From assembly GCA_000818945.1 (NCBI GenBank), contig KN805373.1, positions 955,785 to 1,019,784 on the forward strand: a stretch of 64,000 nucleotides of DNA, given 5' to 3'. The translations under genes were made by a program, and so were the position numbers. How positions within the stretch are numbered: position 1 is the first letter of the stretch; the number at the start of each line of letters is the position of its first letter. Shown here piece by piece: positions 1 through 9,198 of the stretch. Source of the stretch: Schizochytrium sp. CCTCC M209059 (lineage: Eukaryota > Sar > Bigyra > Thraustochytrida > Thraustochytriidae). The notes below the pieces were generated by a model that was not told where the DNA came from, did not search any database, and was given only the letters and a program-made list of their open reading frames with translations.

Positions 1-452
1 TGCACGCCCCAGTGCAGCGCGCGGAGCGGGGGGAAAGGGGGGTGGGTGGTTGCGTCTTTATTTTTCCTGTCAAGTCCAAGTTGGTGGTTCTTCGGAAAAC
101 CACAGCTTCTTGTTGCCCGAGGTCGATCGATCGATCGATCGGGCCGAACGAGCGATCGCCGGTGGCGGTGGGGGTCTTTGTTGCTTACTTGCTTACTTTT
201 TTAAAAGGGTAGAAAATAACAAGGCGAGCGAGGACCAAACAAGACGAGACCAAACAAGACGAGACAGACGCAAGAGCAGCAGAGCAGACCTCTCGGGCGC
301 GGAGACCCGCCCAGCTTGCTTGCTTGCTTGCTTGCTTGCTCGCTTGGCGGGCAGGCGGAGAGCCCACCAGGTGGACGGAAGGAAGGCTTGGCCAACGCTG
401 TCCGGCAGGCAGCCTTTGAGGAAAAGCGCTGTGCTAAGAAACGAAGACGACC
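1..452. other. 5' spacer upstream of the tRNA methylthiotransferase gene
   Basis: No gene is supported here. The stretch contains a short (GATC)n run near 120-142 and a (CTTG)n tetranucleotide run at about 314-346, roughly 110 bp before the first gene. Short open frames in this stretch translate to low-complexity peptides such as repeated LAC units and are rejected. It presumably holds the promoter and 5' UTR of the gene starting at 453, but I see no clear TATA box. Confidence 0.6.
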
Positions 453-2150
453 ATGCTTCGGCTGGTGGCCAAGAGGGCCGCCCCAGCGGCAAACCGGGCT
501 GCGACAATCGGCGCGAGACGCGGTCTGGCGTCCGGGGCAAGCGCCACGCGCAAGGCAGAAAGTCCGAGGGCCCAAGAACTTCGAAGGAAACTCCGCAAGG
601 AGCGAATTCCACTCCGAGCTTTCATCCAGCGCTCCTCCAAGGGGGAATCTCGGGTCGTCAACCTCGATGATCCCGCACAGGACCAGCAGCTGGGCCAAGA
701 ACTGGCCGTGCCTCTGGCGCATGAAGGTGTTGAGGATCTAGAGCAACGTCTTGCGGCCGAGGAGCAGCGCAGCTACTTTATTCAGACCTTGGGCTGTGCC
801 ATGAACGTGGCAGATGGTGAAATTTGCGCATCCATCCTCGAAGGCGCGGGCTACGTCGCCGCAGAAGACGCCGACAACGCTGATGTCGTTCTCGTCAACA
901 CGTGCGCTATTCGCGAGCAGGCAGAGTTCAAGGCCCTTCAGCAGCTGAGAGCCTTTCGCAAACACAAACGCGCCGACCAGCAGGTTGGCGTTCTGGGATG
1001 CATGGCGGGGCGCCTTCGCGATCGTCTGCTCGACGAAAACCTCGTCAACGTGGTCGCTGGACCTGATGGCTACCGGGACTTGCCTCGCCTTCTGCGTCTC
1101 GCCCGGGGCGAGAACCAAGGCATGAACGTGCAGCTGTCTGTTGACGAGACCTATGCAGACATTGCGCCTGTGCGACGAAGCGAGCCTTGGCAGGCATTTA
1201 TTAGCATCACGCGCGGATGCAACAACATGTGCTCGTATTGCATCGTGCCGTTTACCCGTGGTAGGGAGCGAAGCCGCGAGGCGCGCTCCATCGTTCAAGA
1301 GGTCGAGGCTCTCTCGCGTGCCGGCGAGGTCAAGGAGGTAGTTCTTCTTGGCCAGAACGTCAACTCGTACCTTGATCGCTCCGAAGAGGGTGAAACGGAC
1401 TACAGCGTAGCCCCGGGCTTCAGGGACATGTTCAAGCTTCGTGATGGACCGGGCGTTCGTTTTGCTGATCTCCTCGCGCGAGTCGCCGCCGTAGACCCGA
1501 CGATCCGCGTCCGCTTCACTAGCCCGCACCCCAAGGATTTCACGGATGATGTTTTTCACGTCATGGTCAAGTACCCCAACATCTGCCGCGGGATCCACCT
1601 TCCTGCGCAGAGCGGCAGTACTCGTGTCTTGGAAAGCATGCGTCGGGGCTACACCCGCGAATCTTACTTGGATCTCATTCGCCGTGCGCGTGAAATTGTC
1701 GGCCCGGATCTTGAGCTCTCGACAGATAACATCTCCGGCTTTTGTGGCGAGACGGAGGAGGACCATCAGGATACCTTGTCTCTCTTCCGCGAAGTTCGCT
1801 ACGACCAGGCTTTCATGTTCCATTACTCGGAACGCGAGAGCACACATGCTTACCACAAGTTGGACGACGACATTCCAGAAGACATTAAGAAAAGGCGTCT
1901 GCAGGAAGTGATCCAAACTTTTCGCGACGTTGCGCATGAAAAGGCCGAGGAACAGATTGGAAAAGTCTATGAGGTGCTCGTAGAGGGCCCAAGTCGCAGG
2001 GACCCGACTCGCATGCAGGGACGCACCAATGGCCTTCGCCGCTGCATTATTACAGATTCTGACCCTGCAACGCTTCCCGTTGGGTCGTATGTCAAGGTCC
2101 GTGTGAACGAGGCGACCGCTGCCACCCTTCTTGGAACTCTCGTAGTGTGA
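453..2150 (+). CDS. CDK5RAP1: CDK5RAP1/MiaB-type tRNA methylthiotransferase, mitochondrial
   Basis: 565 aa. Radical-SAM methylthiotransferase expected to convert i6A37 of mitochondrial tRNAs to ms2i6A. The N-terminal domain has the three cysteines for the auxiliary Fe-S cluster at C115 (QTLGCAMN), C151 (NTCAIRE) and C183 (LGCMAGR). The radical-SAM CxxxCxxC follows at C256/C260/C263 (RGCNNMCSYC), then the family motif LLGQNVNSY and a C-terminal TRAM domain from about residue 500. The first 35 residues are rich in Arg, Ala and Ser without acidic residues (LVAKRAA...GLASGAS), as in a mitochondrial presequence, which supports the ATG at 453. All catalytic elements are present. The phrases AGPDGYRDLPRLL and DETYADIAPV are typical of the CDK5RAP1 branch and separate it from the t6A enzyme CDKAL1. 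It converges on the channel gene downstream. Confidence 0.95.
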   Translation: MLRLVAKRAAPAANRAATIGARRGLASGASATRKAESPRAQELRRKLRKERIPLRAFIQRSSKGESRVVNLDDPAQDQQLGQELAVPLAHEGVEDLEQRLAAEEQRSYFIQTLGCAMNVADGEICASILEGAGYVAAEDADNADVVLVNTCAIREQAEFKALQQLRAFRKHKRADQQVGVLGCMAGRLRDRLLDENLVNVVAGPDGYRDLPRLLRLARGENQGMNVQLSVDETYADIAPVRRSEPWQAFISITRGCNNMCSYCIVPFTRGRERSREARSIVQEVEALSRAGEVKEVVLLGQNVNSYLDRSEEGETDYSVAPGFRDMFKLRDGPGVRFADLLARVAAVDPTIRVRFTSPHPKDFTDDVFHVMVKYPNICRGIHLPAQSGSTRVLESMRRGYTRESYLDLIRRAREIVGPDLELSTDNISGFCGETEEDHQDTLSLFREVRYDQAFMFHYSERESTHAYHKLDDDIPEDIKKRRLQEVIQTFRDVAHEKAEEQIGKVYEVLVEGPSRRDPTRMQGRTNGLRRCIITDSDPATLPVGSYVKVRVNEATAATLLGTLVV

Positions 2151-2180
2151 TTTGTGCACAAGTGAGCAAGCGAGCGAGCG

Positions 2181-2211
<31 letters not shown>

Positions 2212-2565
2212 TAGCAAGCTAGCAAAACAATGTTTATTTTGCCCACGTTCGATGGCATGTATGTGGATTGAGCAAACTAGAGTCCCGTCACAAAAGATCT
2301 GTAAACCTAAGCTTAAGAAAAAAAAAAATAACATTCCATCCTTTGCGTTACCGATTCTGCTTTATCTCTCTCTCTCTCTCTCTCTCTCTTGCTTGTTTAC
2401 GGGCACGTAATGCACCTTGATTACATCATAGACACACATGCATGTACTCTTCACATATTCTTGAACAGATTAGAACTCGAAGCGACGCAAGCGCAATGGA
2501 CCTTGACTCTTGAAAGACTCGCTTTTACGAGATCTTTCGCATATAAAAAGACGTAGCCATTGCGC
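2151..2565. repeat. Convergent 3' spacer with (AAGC)n and (CT)n repeats
   Basis: This spacer separates the 3' ends of two convergent genes. It holds an (AAGC)n run at about 2165-2216, beginning about 15 bp after the stop codon, an A-rich stretch near 2318-2330 and a (CT)n run at 2364-2389. The A-rich part could belong to 3' end formation for either gene, but no canonical AATAAA is evident. No gene is seen. Confidence 0.7.
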
Positions 2566-5500
2566 TCACGGAGAGTGCGTTAGCACCACGATAGAGTCGC
2601 CGCGTGCCCACACACGGAGCTTTGATTTCTTGCGCGGATTAATCAGCGCTTCCGTATAGTCGCGCGGACGATAGCCCACGGCAACTTCGCAGCGCTTGCG
2701 TGCGCGGGCCATTACGGTCCACCAATCGAGAACTTCTCCAGCCTCGCAATACTCCAAACAGGAACGGACCTGGATCTCGCAGCCCGACGCGGAGAGCAAC
2801 TCCGTGAGGACAATGTTGATCGAACGATCCTCGGAGACCATGGCCATTGCGCACGCCACAATCTCGTTTGACATGACATAATCACTAACTTCTGCAACTG
2901 AGATGAGTGACTTGGTCCGAGAATCGAGAATCTCCGAAATGATGATGGTATCCGGGTCCTCACGCTCGCTCTGGTGCTCTCGTGGACACCAGGTGCGTTT
3001 GATGGACTGCCGCACCTCTGCCGTGCTCTGACGTTGCAAGCGGTGCTGCGCAGCTTCCGCGGGCGTCCGAAGCTTGCCTTGCTGGATGCCCGAAATCATC
3101 TCGTTCAGCTGATCATCGTCGTCCTCATCTTCGTCGCCATCGGAGGTCCTTAGTGACCGGTCAGAAACTCCGTTGCCTGTCTTTTGCAGTGGGGTTGCTG
3201 CTCGCTTGCGCTCATCGTTCTCCGGAAACGTGCGATCGCTGGCCTTGGCGCCTTCACGGGTCCAGGTCCCGCTGTCTTTGCGAGTCCGCAGGACCTCTGG
3301 CTCGGATGGAAGAACCTCTTGGCTTTGCTGACCCTGCAATTCCTGAAACTCCTTGAGACCAACGTAACGTCTTGGCGCAGGGCTGCTTGGGCTTCGCGCA
3401 ACAATCGGAAGGGGCTCAAGCATGGTGCCTGGATCGAGGTCGCCAATGTCAGCCCGGGCCTGCATGTGTCTCTTCTCGATAATATCACGAATGAGAAGCA
3501 TCGAAGCCAGCGAACGTGAGTCGGCCGTCTGCATGTTGGTTTCAAACGCCTCATCGGCTAGAATCAGAATTGAGCTAAAGTCCTTGAGGTCGAGTCTTTC
3601 GAGATGGCGGCGGAGCACCGGGTTGCCCTCTTCATGGATGATGCGCAAGTTCCGCAGGCTTGCCAAGTCCACTTTGTTGGCATCCTTGAAGCGCCGCAGT
3701 CGAGTTTTGATGGGAATGGTAGACATGAGAACGAGCTCACTATTTTTCACAACGAGTTTGTCGAGCTCCGAAATCATATCGTCCATGTCACGTCTCCAGC
3801 CGCAAAAGAGCAGACGCTCTGACTTTCGAACGAAATGCATCGGATGCTGCGCATTCACGGAGAATCGCGCGCGCTGTGCCGCCTCGCACACCGGATCTCC
3901 GTCAGAGGAAGCATCATATGAGTCGTCGTCCTCTGCAATGACGACAATCTGGTCACCCTTTTGCAAAACATACCCATCCGGCGGGTTGAGCAGCACTGTC
4001 CGGGGTCCAGTGCCAAAGACCGAGCTTAGTGAGCCGCCGCGAGATCGGGTCGATGACCTTGCAGAATTGATCGAGATTGTGCGCTTCGCCACATTGAGAG
4101 GGTTGATGGGCGCCACAGGCGGGCTCGGTGCGGTCTCGTCCGAGCTCGAATCGGAGTCCAAATCCGAATCCGACGCCTCGCCTTCCTTCTTTCCGGCAGC
4201 AGCAGCGGCTGCGACAGCGGCTGCAGCCGTGCTTGAGACAGACGCCACGGGCTGGGCCCGATGGCCATCCACGTCAACATAGGAGGACGTTGTTGGGTCG
4301 GAGGAGCTGCGGCGGCCACGGCTGTCTGACTTTTGCTGTTGCTGCCGTCCGGGAGGCAAGGGAAACCGCGACGATGAAGGCCGAGCAGATTCGTGCGAGC
4401 CTCGCGAACGAGCCGGGCTTAGCGGCGGCGTGTCTAAGCGTTTAAGCATTTGCATTTGACGTTCCGCGGCCTCGGGGTCCGCAGGCTTGACGCCAATCGG
4501 AACGGCTTGATCAAAGGCAAACGATGCATCCAAAAAGGTTTTGCCTGCGAGCTGAGGCCATTCCTCGAGATAGAATTCATCTCCTGCAAAGCCGAGGAGC
4601 TGCTCGAGGATCTGCGCCAACCCGGGCTGACGCGCACATTGGATCATGAGGCGGCCGATAATGTCGTGCGCCACAACAGTCTCTACGTTACCCTTGCCCA
4701 CAAGCAGGACGAGCTCGCGATTGTCCACGTCGCACATTTCCACCACGATGTGACAACGCACATCAATTCCGGTGAGCGACATGACAATGCGCACTGCCCG
4801 CGCGTCAGACTCATCTGCGTCCACTTCTGGATCGGAGAGTACAATCACTGCTTTGGCTGTCTGCGCAGAGACCTTGAGAAGGTCTGTCGTGATCAGAGGA
4901 CTGCCGCTGCGGCACACGACCTTGGTCTCGTAGAGTGTCTCGTCCGTGAGTGCGCTCGCAAGCTCGGCCTCCATCTCCTCCTTTTGTCGCTCACACAAAA
5001 GGACGACCACACCCCCACCTTCGCTTTCGTTAGCAATGGCTAGCTCGCGAATGGTTGGAATGACCTTGTCGGACCACCCAAGCACGAGCGTGTGACCACT
5101 CTCGATCACCCTACTACGGCCCTTCTTGAGGTCGTCCAATAAATCTGACACGCCGTCGGCGATGATACCAATCATGAGAGCAAAGATCAGCATGCCGCCA
5201 ATCGTGAGCAAGAGCGCGACAAAACGCTCTGCGCTGCCGCGCTCCTCCGCGTGCGTCCCTGGGTCCGCCACAAAGGTCCACGCGACCCAGACTGACTCGG
5301 AATATGTTACATCCGATGATGAGCTCAAGCTGTAATACAGCGTGGCGCCTGCCATTATCAAAAGGTATGTGGCGAGAAGTAGCGCCACAGGTTTGGCGCT
5401 AGACCATGTGCTCAACAAGTAGTCCATGCGGTAAAATACGAACTCGCGCAGGCTAAACGTGAGTGTCTCGTGGATTCGCTCCCGAATGCGTCTCTGTTCC

Positions 5501-5976
5501 ACGCTCTTGGGTCGTTTTCGCTGCGCTCCGGACGCGAAGATGCCATGATCCTCCTCGTCTGCTGCGTCGCCTTGTTCCTGAATTCGATTGGAGCTCACGA
5601 GAGCAAGTTCGTTCCATACGAAGCGCACGAGCCACCCAAAGACAATCAGAAAGACAATTCCGTGCAAGTACACGTCGCCAGGAATGTCCTTTGCCACACG
5701 CATGGCGTACACGAGACCGTGCTCGAATTCGTCATCATCAGTTTCAAGAATAGGCGATGCCCCGGTGCCGCCGTCAGCCGCAATGTCTCCAGTTGTGGCG
5801 AGAAACCCTGGCGCAGGCGTGTCCGCTGCTGCCTTGGACAACTTCTTCCGCGATACTTGCAATTTCGTCACGGCCTGCGTCAGGCGTTGCCTCTCCATCT
5901 CGCTCCATGCTACGTAAATGAGGGCGAGGGCCGAGAGGAGCGCCTGGCGCCAGCCGAACGGCAGCGCTCGCGTCAT
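2566..5976 (-). CDS. CASTOR/POLLUX (DMI1)-like ion channel
   Basis: 1136 aa from the ATG at 5976; further upstream the frame opens only with TTG. Plant CASTOR/POLLUX are tetrameric cation channels of the nuclear envelope with RCK (regulator of K+ conductance) domains. Here there are hydrophobic segments at about residues 8-24, 103-122 and 188-208, a pore region with WTFVADPGTHAEE (about 225-240), a last helix (GGMLIFALMIGIIADG), and then the family block VIESGHTLVLGWSDK and AIANESEGGGVVVLL that starts the first RCK domain. A second RCK-like domain starts at RLLFCGWRRD. Between them lies a Ser/Asp/Ala-rich insert of roughly 170 residues, and another disordered acidic stretch precedes the C-terminus. 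The family call is strong. Ion selectivity and membrane location (nuclear envelope or other) cannot be read from the sequence. It is divergent from the zinc-repeat gene. Confidence 0.9.
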   Translation of the reverse strand: MTRALPFGWRQALLSALALIYVAWSEMERQRLTQAVTKLQVSRKKLSKAAADTPAPGFLATTGDIAADGGTGASPILETDDDEFEHGLVYAMRVAKDIPGDVYLHGIVFLIVFGWLVRFVWNELALVSSNRIQEQGDAADEEDHGIFASGAQRKRPKSVEQRRIRERIHETLTFSLREFVFYRMDYLLSTWSSAKPVALLLATYLLIMAGATLYYSLSSSSDVTYSESVWVAWTFVADPGTHAEERGSAERFVALLLTIGGMLIFALMIGIIADGVSDLLDDLKKGRSRVIESGHTLVLGWSDKVIPTIRELAIANESEGGGVVVLLCERQKEEMEAELASALTDETLYETKVVCRSGSPLITTDLLKVSAQTAKAVIVLSDPEVDADESDARAVRIVMSLTGIDVRCHIVVEMCDVDNRELVLLVGKGNVETVVAHDIIGRLMIQCARQPGLAQILEQLLGFAGDEFYLEEWPQLAGKTFLDASFAFDQAVPIGVKPADPEAAERQMQMLKRLDTPPLSPARSRGSHESARPSSSRFPLPPGRQQQQKSDSRGRRSSSDPTTSSYVDVDGHRAQPVASVSSTAAAAVAAAAAAGKKEGEASDSDLDSDSSSDETAPSPPVAPINPLNVAKRTISINSARSSTRSRGGSLSSVFGTGPRTVLLNPPDGYVLQKGDQIVVIAEDDDSYDASSDGDPVCEAAQRARFSVNAQHPMHFVRKSERLLFCGWRRDMDDMISELDKLVVKNSELVLMSTIPIKTRLRRFKDANKVDLASLRNLRIIHEEGNPVLRRHLERLDLKDFSSILILADEAFETNMQTADSRSLASMLLIRDIIEKRHMQARADIGDLDPGTMLEPLPIVARSPSSPAPRRYVGLKEFQELQGQQSQEVLPSEPEVLRTRKDSGTWTREGAKASDRTFPENDERKRAATPLQKTGNGVSDRSLRTSDGDEDEDDDDQLNEMISGIQQGKLRTPAEAAQHRLQRQSTAEVRQSIKRTWCPREHQSEREDPDTIIISEILDSRTKSLISVAEVSDYVMSNEIVACAMAMVSEDRSINIVLTELLSASGCEIQVRSCLEYCEAGEVLDWWTVMARARKRCEVAVGYRPRDYTEALINPRKKSKLRVWARGDSIVVLTHSP

Positions 5977-7263
5977 AGCGTCTCCTTTTCGCAAGCAGAG
6001 GCCGGCAGCCAACCTCGTCTTTTTCTATCTATCTGCGCGCCTCGACCTCGCCTCGAGTGGGCAGGCGAGCGAAGGAGAAAACGAGCGAGCTCGCACCAGC
6101 TCGCTACCACCAGGTAGCGCGCTGCTCGGGCCGCGCCTGCCTGCCTCTTTGGCCGGCTGGCCGTGCGCGTCCCCGCGCGCCCCACGTGGCACGCCCGGTC
6201 GATCGCTCTCTCGATGACGATGAGGCAGGCCTCTCTCGCGAGCCCAGCCGATTCCGTCCTACTTCTCCGCCGTGCGAGCTCCGGTGAACCTGGCGGGCCC
6301 TCGCGGAGGCCGGGCCCGCCTCGCCTTCGCGCTGGCCCTGCTGCCGCGCGCTCCCGTCGGCGCGAGGCCCGCGCTTCCCGAGGTTGTTTGCTTTCTGTGC
6401 AGGTTTGTTTGTTTGTTTGTTTGTTTGTTTGTTTGTTTGTTTGTTTGTTTGTTTATCTGTTTGTTTATCTATTTGTTTCTCTGTTTGTTTGTTTGTTTAT
6501 CTGTTTGTTTATTTGTTTGTTTGTTCATCTGTTTGTTTGCTTGCCTTCGCTTTCCCTTGCTTTCCCTTGCTTTCCCTTGCTTTTCATCGGCAGTGAAGCG
6601 CTTGGCGTTGCCACTTGCGCGGTTGCCCTCCTCAGTGTCCCCATTCTCTCTTCCCCGGGTTTCGACTTTCGCACATTCTCTTGCGCCAGGCTCGTGTCAC
6701 ACTCTCGGCAGCGAAGGTTTGATTGACCTTTTCTCCTACTTTCTTCCTTTCATTCTTTCCGTCATCTCCAGAATCCGCGGGCGGGAAAGACAGTCCTGCA
6801 GATCGATCCCCAGTCCCCGGCCGCCAATTCTGCTCGACCCACGAGAGAACAGCCGCGCCCCCGCGCCTGGCCGCGCAAGAACGCATGCCAAGCGACGCGC
6901 TCCGCTGCAAACGCATCGCGGTAGCCTACCGCAGTTCGCGCAGTGTCCATCCACCGCGCAAAAAGCAGGCGCCGCAAGCTCCACGAATGCGTGACTTGCG
7001 CGAGGCACCACAAATGAGCCCCCTCCCCCCCCTGGGCCACGAGTCGGCGAGACAAGGAGAGAGACGCGCCGGACCAGCGCGAGCAGATGGGAAACGCGGC
7101 CGGCGGCGCGAGAGCGAGCGAGCGAGCGAGCTGCGCGGAGGGCCCGGGCGGCCGCGCGGACTGCTTCGCAGCCCGCCCGCGTTGATCGGCGACCCACGCT
7201 CGCTCGCTCGCTCGCCCGCGCGTGTAAGGGATTGAGGGAGGGAGACCACGAAGATTGGAAAAG
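5977..7263. repeat. Divergent promoter spacer with long (TTTG)n array
   Basis: This 1.3 kb lies between two divergently transcribed genes, so it should hold both promoters. Its main feature is a (TTTG)n array at about 6402-6541, with scattered single-base variants (TTTA, TCTG), followed by three or four copies of TTTCCCTTGC (about 6541-6586). Nearer the zinc-protein gene are GAGC/CTCG runs (about 7110-7135 and 7197-7216). Open frames across the array encode only CLFV-type repeats, and the others in the spacer are GC-rich low-complexity peptides. No gene is supported. Confidence 0.7.
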
Positions 7264-9012
7264 ATGGACGACGACGACGACGACGACCTCGTCGCTGTTC
7301 GCGAGGGACAGCGGGCCCAGGACCGAAATCGTGCCGATGCGGAGGCCAGACCAGAAGCAGACGAGGAGGCCAAGCCAGAAGCAGAAGTGGGTCCCGAACA
7401 GGTGCAGATTGGCCACCAAGAAGGAGAGGCGCGCGCAAAATGCCCAGGAAAGCGGAAATGCGCACATCAGGGATGCTTCAACTATGCCAAGAGCCGCGGG
7501 AGATGCCTAAGACATGGTGGGGGAAGGCGATGCGACGAACCCGAGTGTACTCGTGCAGCGCAAGGTAAATCCGGCAAGTGTCAGGCTCACGGAGGCGGAA
7601 TGCGTTGCTCGCAACCAGGTTGCATCCGCGTAAGCCGCGCGCGCGGGGTTTGCATCGAGCATGGCGGAGGCAGACAATGCTTGCGTGAAGGCTGTTTTCG
7701 TCGTGTGCAAGGCGAATCGAACCTTTGCTACTCCCATGGTGGTGGTCGACGTTGCCAGGTTGAAGGCTGCGAAAAGTCTGCGCGTGGAACAACTCAATTT
7801 TGCATCCGACACGGCGGCGGGAAACGCTGCCTCGAACCGGGATGTACCAAATCTGCGCTCGCCGACTCTGGTCGCTGCATGCGCCACGGAGGCGGTAAGA
7901 GTTGTTTATATGAGGGCTGCACACGGGTTGGTCAGCCTCGCACGGGTCTCTGCTCCGAGCATACTGGATTTTGCATCGAGGAGGATTGCCCCAAGAGAGC
8001 GCGTACACGAAGCGGTCGCTGTCTTGTGCATGATATCCTCGATCGGAATCGTCATTTCCATGAGGTTGAAGAGCTTCATGCTAATGCGGTCGCCGAAGCC
8101 GAAGCCGCGGCTTCGGGGGCGCTTTCCTCGATTGAGCGCATGCTAAACATCAACGAGGACCACAGCGCTACGCTTGAAGACGATTCTGATGCTATCATCT
8201 TGCATAGTCATCATCATGAAAATGACAGCGCACACGTGCATGAGCACGACGCTGCTATCGTCGACACCTCGTCGCACGAATCGAGATACATGGACGCCGA
8301 AGCTGACGCAGACCTTTCCGAAGCTCGCGACTATGAATTTCATGATCATCATCATCACCACCACCACCACCACCACCTTCATCACCACCACCACCACCAC
8401 GGGAACCATGACCATACCTCGCAAGTGCCCGAAGTTCAGGAGGAAGCCGCAAGGGATAGGTGTCCGCAGAATGAGATTCGAATCGCAGAAGACGAAGACC
8501 TTGCGCAGGGCCATACTGTGGTGCTACCCGCACAAACATCGAATGACCACCATGTTAATCAGGTCAACGAGACCGATCAGGACGATCTTGACGCCAAGGA
8601 GCATGAGGCCCACGTCAAGCTCTCATTTTACCTTACAAATCAGGTTGCCGGCCCTCAGGGTAGTCTTGCAGAGACGGGCGAGGCTGACCAAAGTGCGTCG
8701 CATATGCATGACCCCCTTCACATTCATGGCCATGATCATTTCGACCGCATTCAACGACCGAGCGGAGTGCAAGAGACGAGTGTATCTTGCACGGACGCTG
8801 ATACCCTTCAAGGCGGTCTTGGCACACACGAAGCGCCTGGAATGCCCAATGAGGAGGAGGTGTTAGAACACGAAAATCAACATGGCGAGGCCAGATTACA
8901 CCAAGCCTCTGAACTAGACTCCACGGACAACAGAATCTTCATCCCATTTTGCGAGAACGAGAGCGAGGGAGTGAGTCTGGCCGCACGACCTCTTAAACGA
9001 CCACGTGTATAG
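7264..9012 (+). CDS. Eight-repeat Cys/His zinc protein (WRKY19-like repeats) with His tract
   Basis: 582 aa from the ATG at 7264; a TTG nine bases upstream is not preferred. After an Asp-rich start come eight tandem repeats of C-x4-C-x9/10-C-x2-H at C66-H84, C90-H109, C115-H133, C139-H158, C164-H183, C189-H208, C214-H233 and C237-H256. Most are joined by the linker GGG-[RKM]-x-C. Such repeats occur in large families in oomycetes and other stramenopiles, usually annotated as 'WRKY transcription factor 19-like', although no WRKYGQK domain is present. They probably form small zinc-binding units and may bind nucleic acid. The C-terminal half is acidic and His-rich, with a tract of about 18 His near residues 361-385 and many scattered HxH pairs. 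The protein ends in a basic RPLKRPRV, a possible nuclear localisation signal. DNA binding is inference. Confidence 0.85.
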   Translation: MDDDDDDDLVAVREGQRAQDRNRADAEARPEADEEAKPEAEVGPEQVQIGHQEGEARAKCPGKRKCAHQGCFNYAKSRGRCLRHGGGRRCDEPECTRAAQGKSGKCQAHGGGMRCSQPGCIRVSRARGVCIEHGGGRQCLREGCFRRVQGESNLCYSHGGGRRCQVEGCEKSARGTTQFCIRHGGGKRCLEPGCTKSALADSGRCMRHGGGKSCLYEGCTRVGQPRTGLCSEHTGFCIEEDCPKRARTRSGRCLVHDILDRNRHFHEVEELHANAVAEAEAAASGALSSIERMLNINEDHSATLEDDSDAIILHSHHHENDSAHVHEHDAAIVDTSSHESRYMDAEADADLSEARDYEFHDHHHHHHHHHHLHHHHHHHGNHDHTSQVPEVQEEAARDRCPQNEIRIAEDEDLAQGHTVVLPAQTSNDHHVNQVNETDQDDLDAKEHEAHVKLSFYLTNQVAGPQGSLAETGEADQSASHMHDPLHIHGHDHFDRIQRPSGVQETSVSCTDADTLQGGLGTHEAPGMPNEEEVLEHENQHGEARLHQASELDSTDNRIFIPFCENESEGVSLAARPLKRPRV

Positions 9013-9198
9013 AACGCAGCATGAAAGTGCACGGCAGCGACAGGAATGTTGTAATGTAAATGAGAACGAAAATTGGGTGTGCATACAATGAAAACCAGTT
9101 TCGGTCTATTTAAAAAAACACATGTATTTCACTTTTGTTCCACTCTGTTTTGCTTTGCTTCTTCGTTTTACTACGTGGTCCTTGCGTCGTCACTGCAG

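Noticed and set aside
738..2201. 487-codon frame antisense to the CDK5RAP1-like gene
   Set aside because: It mirrors the sense gene, whose product is strongly conserved; the antisense translation shows no domain. Long antisense frames are expected from GC-rich codon usage.
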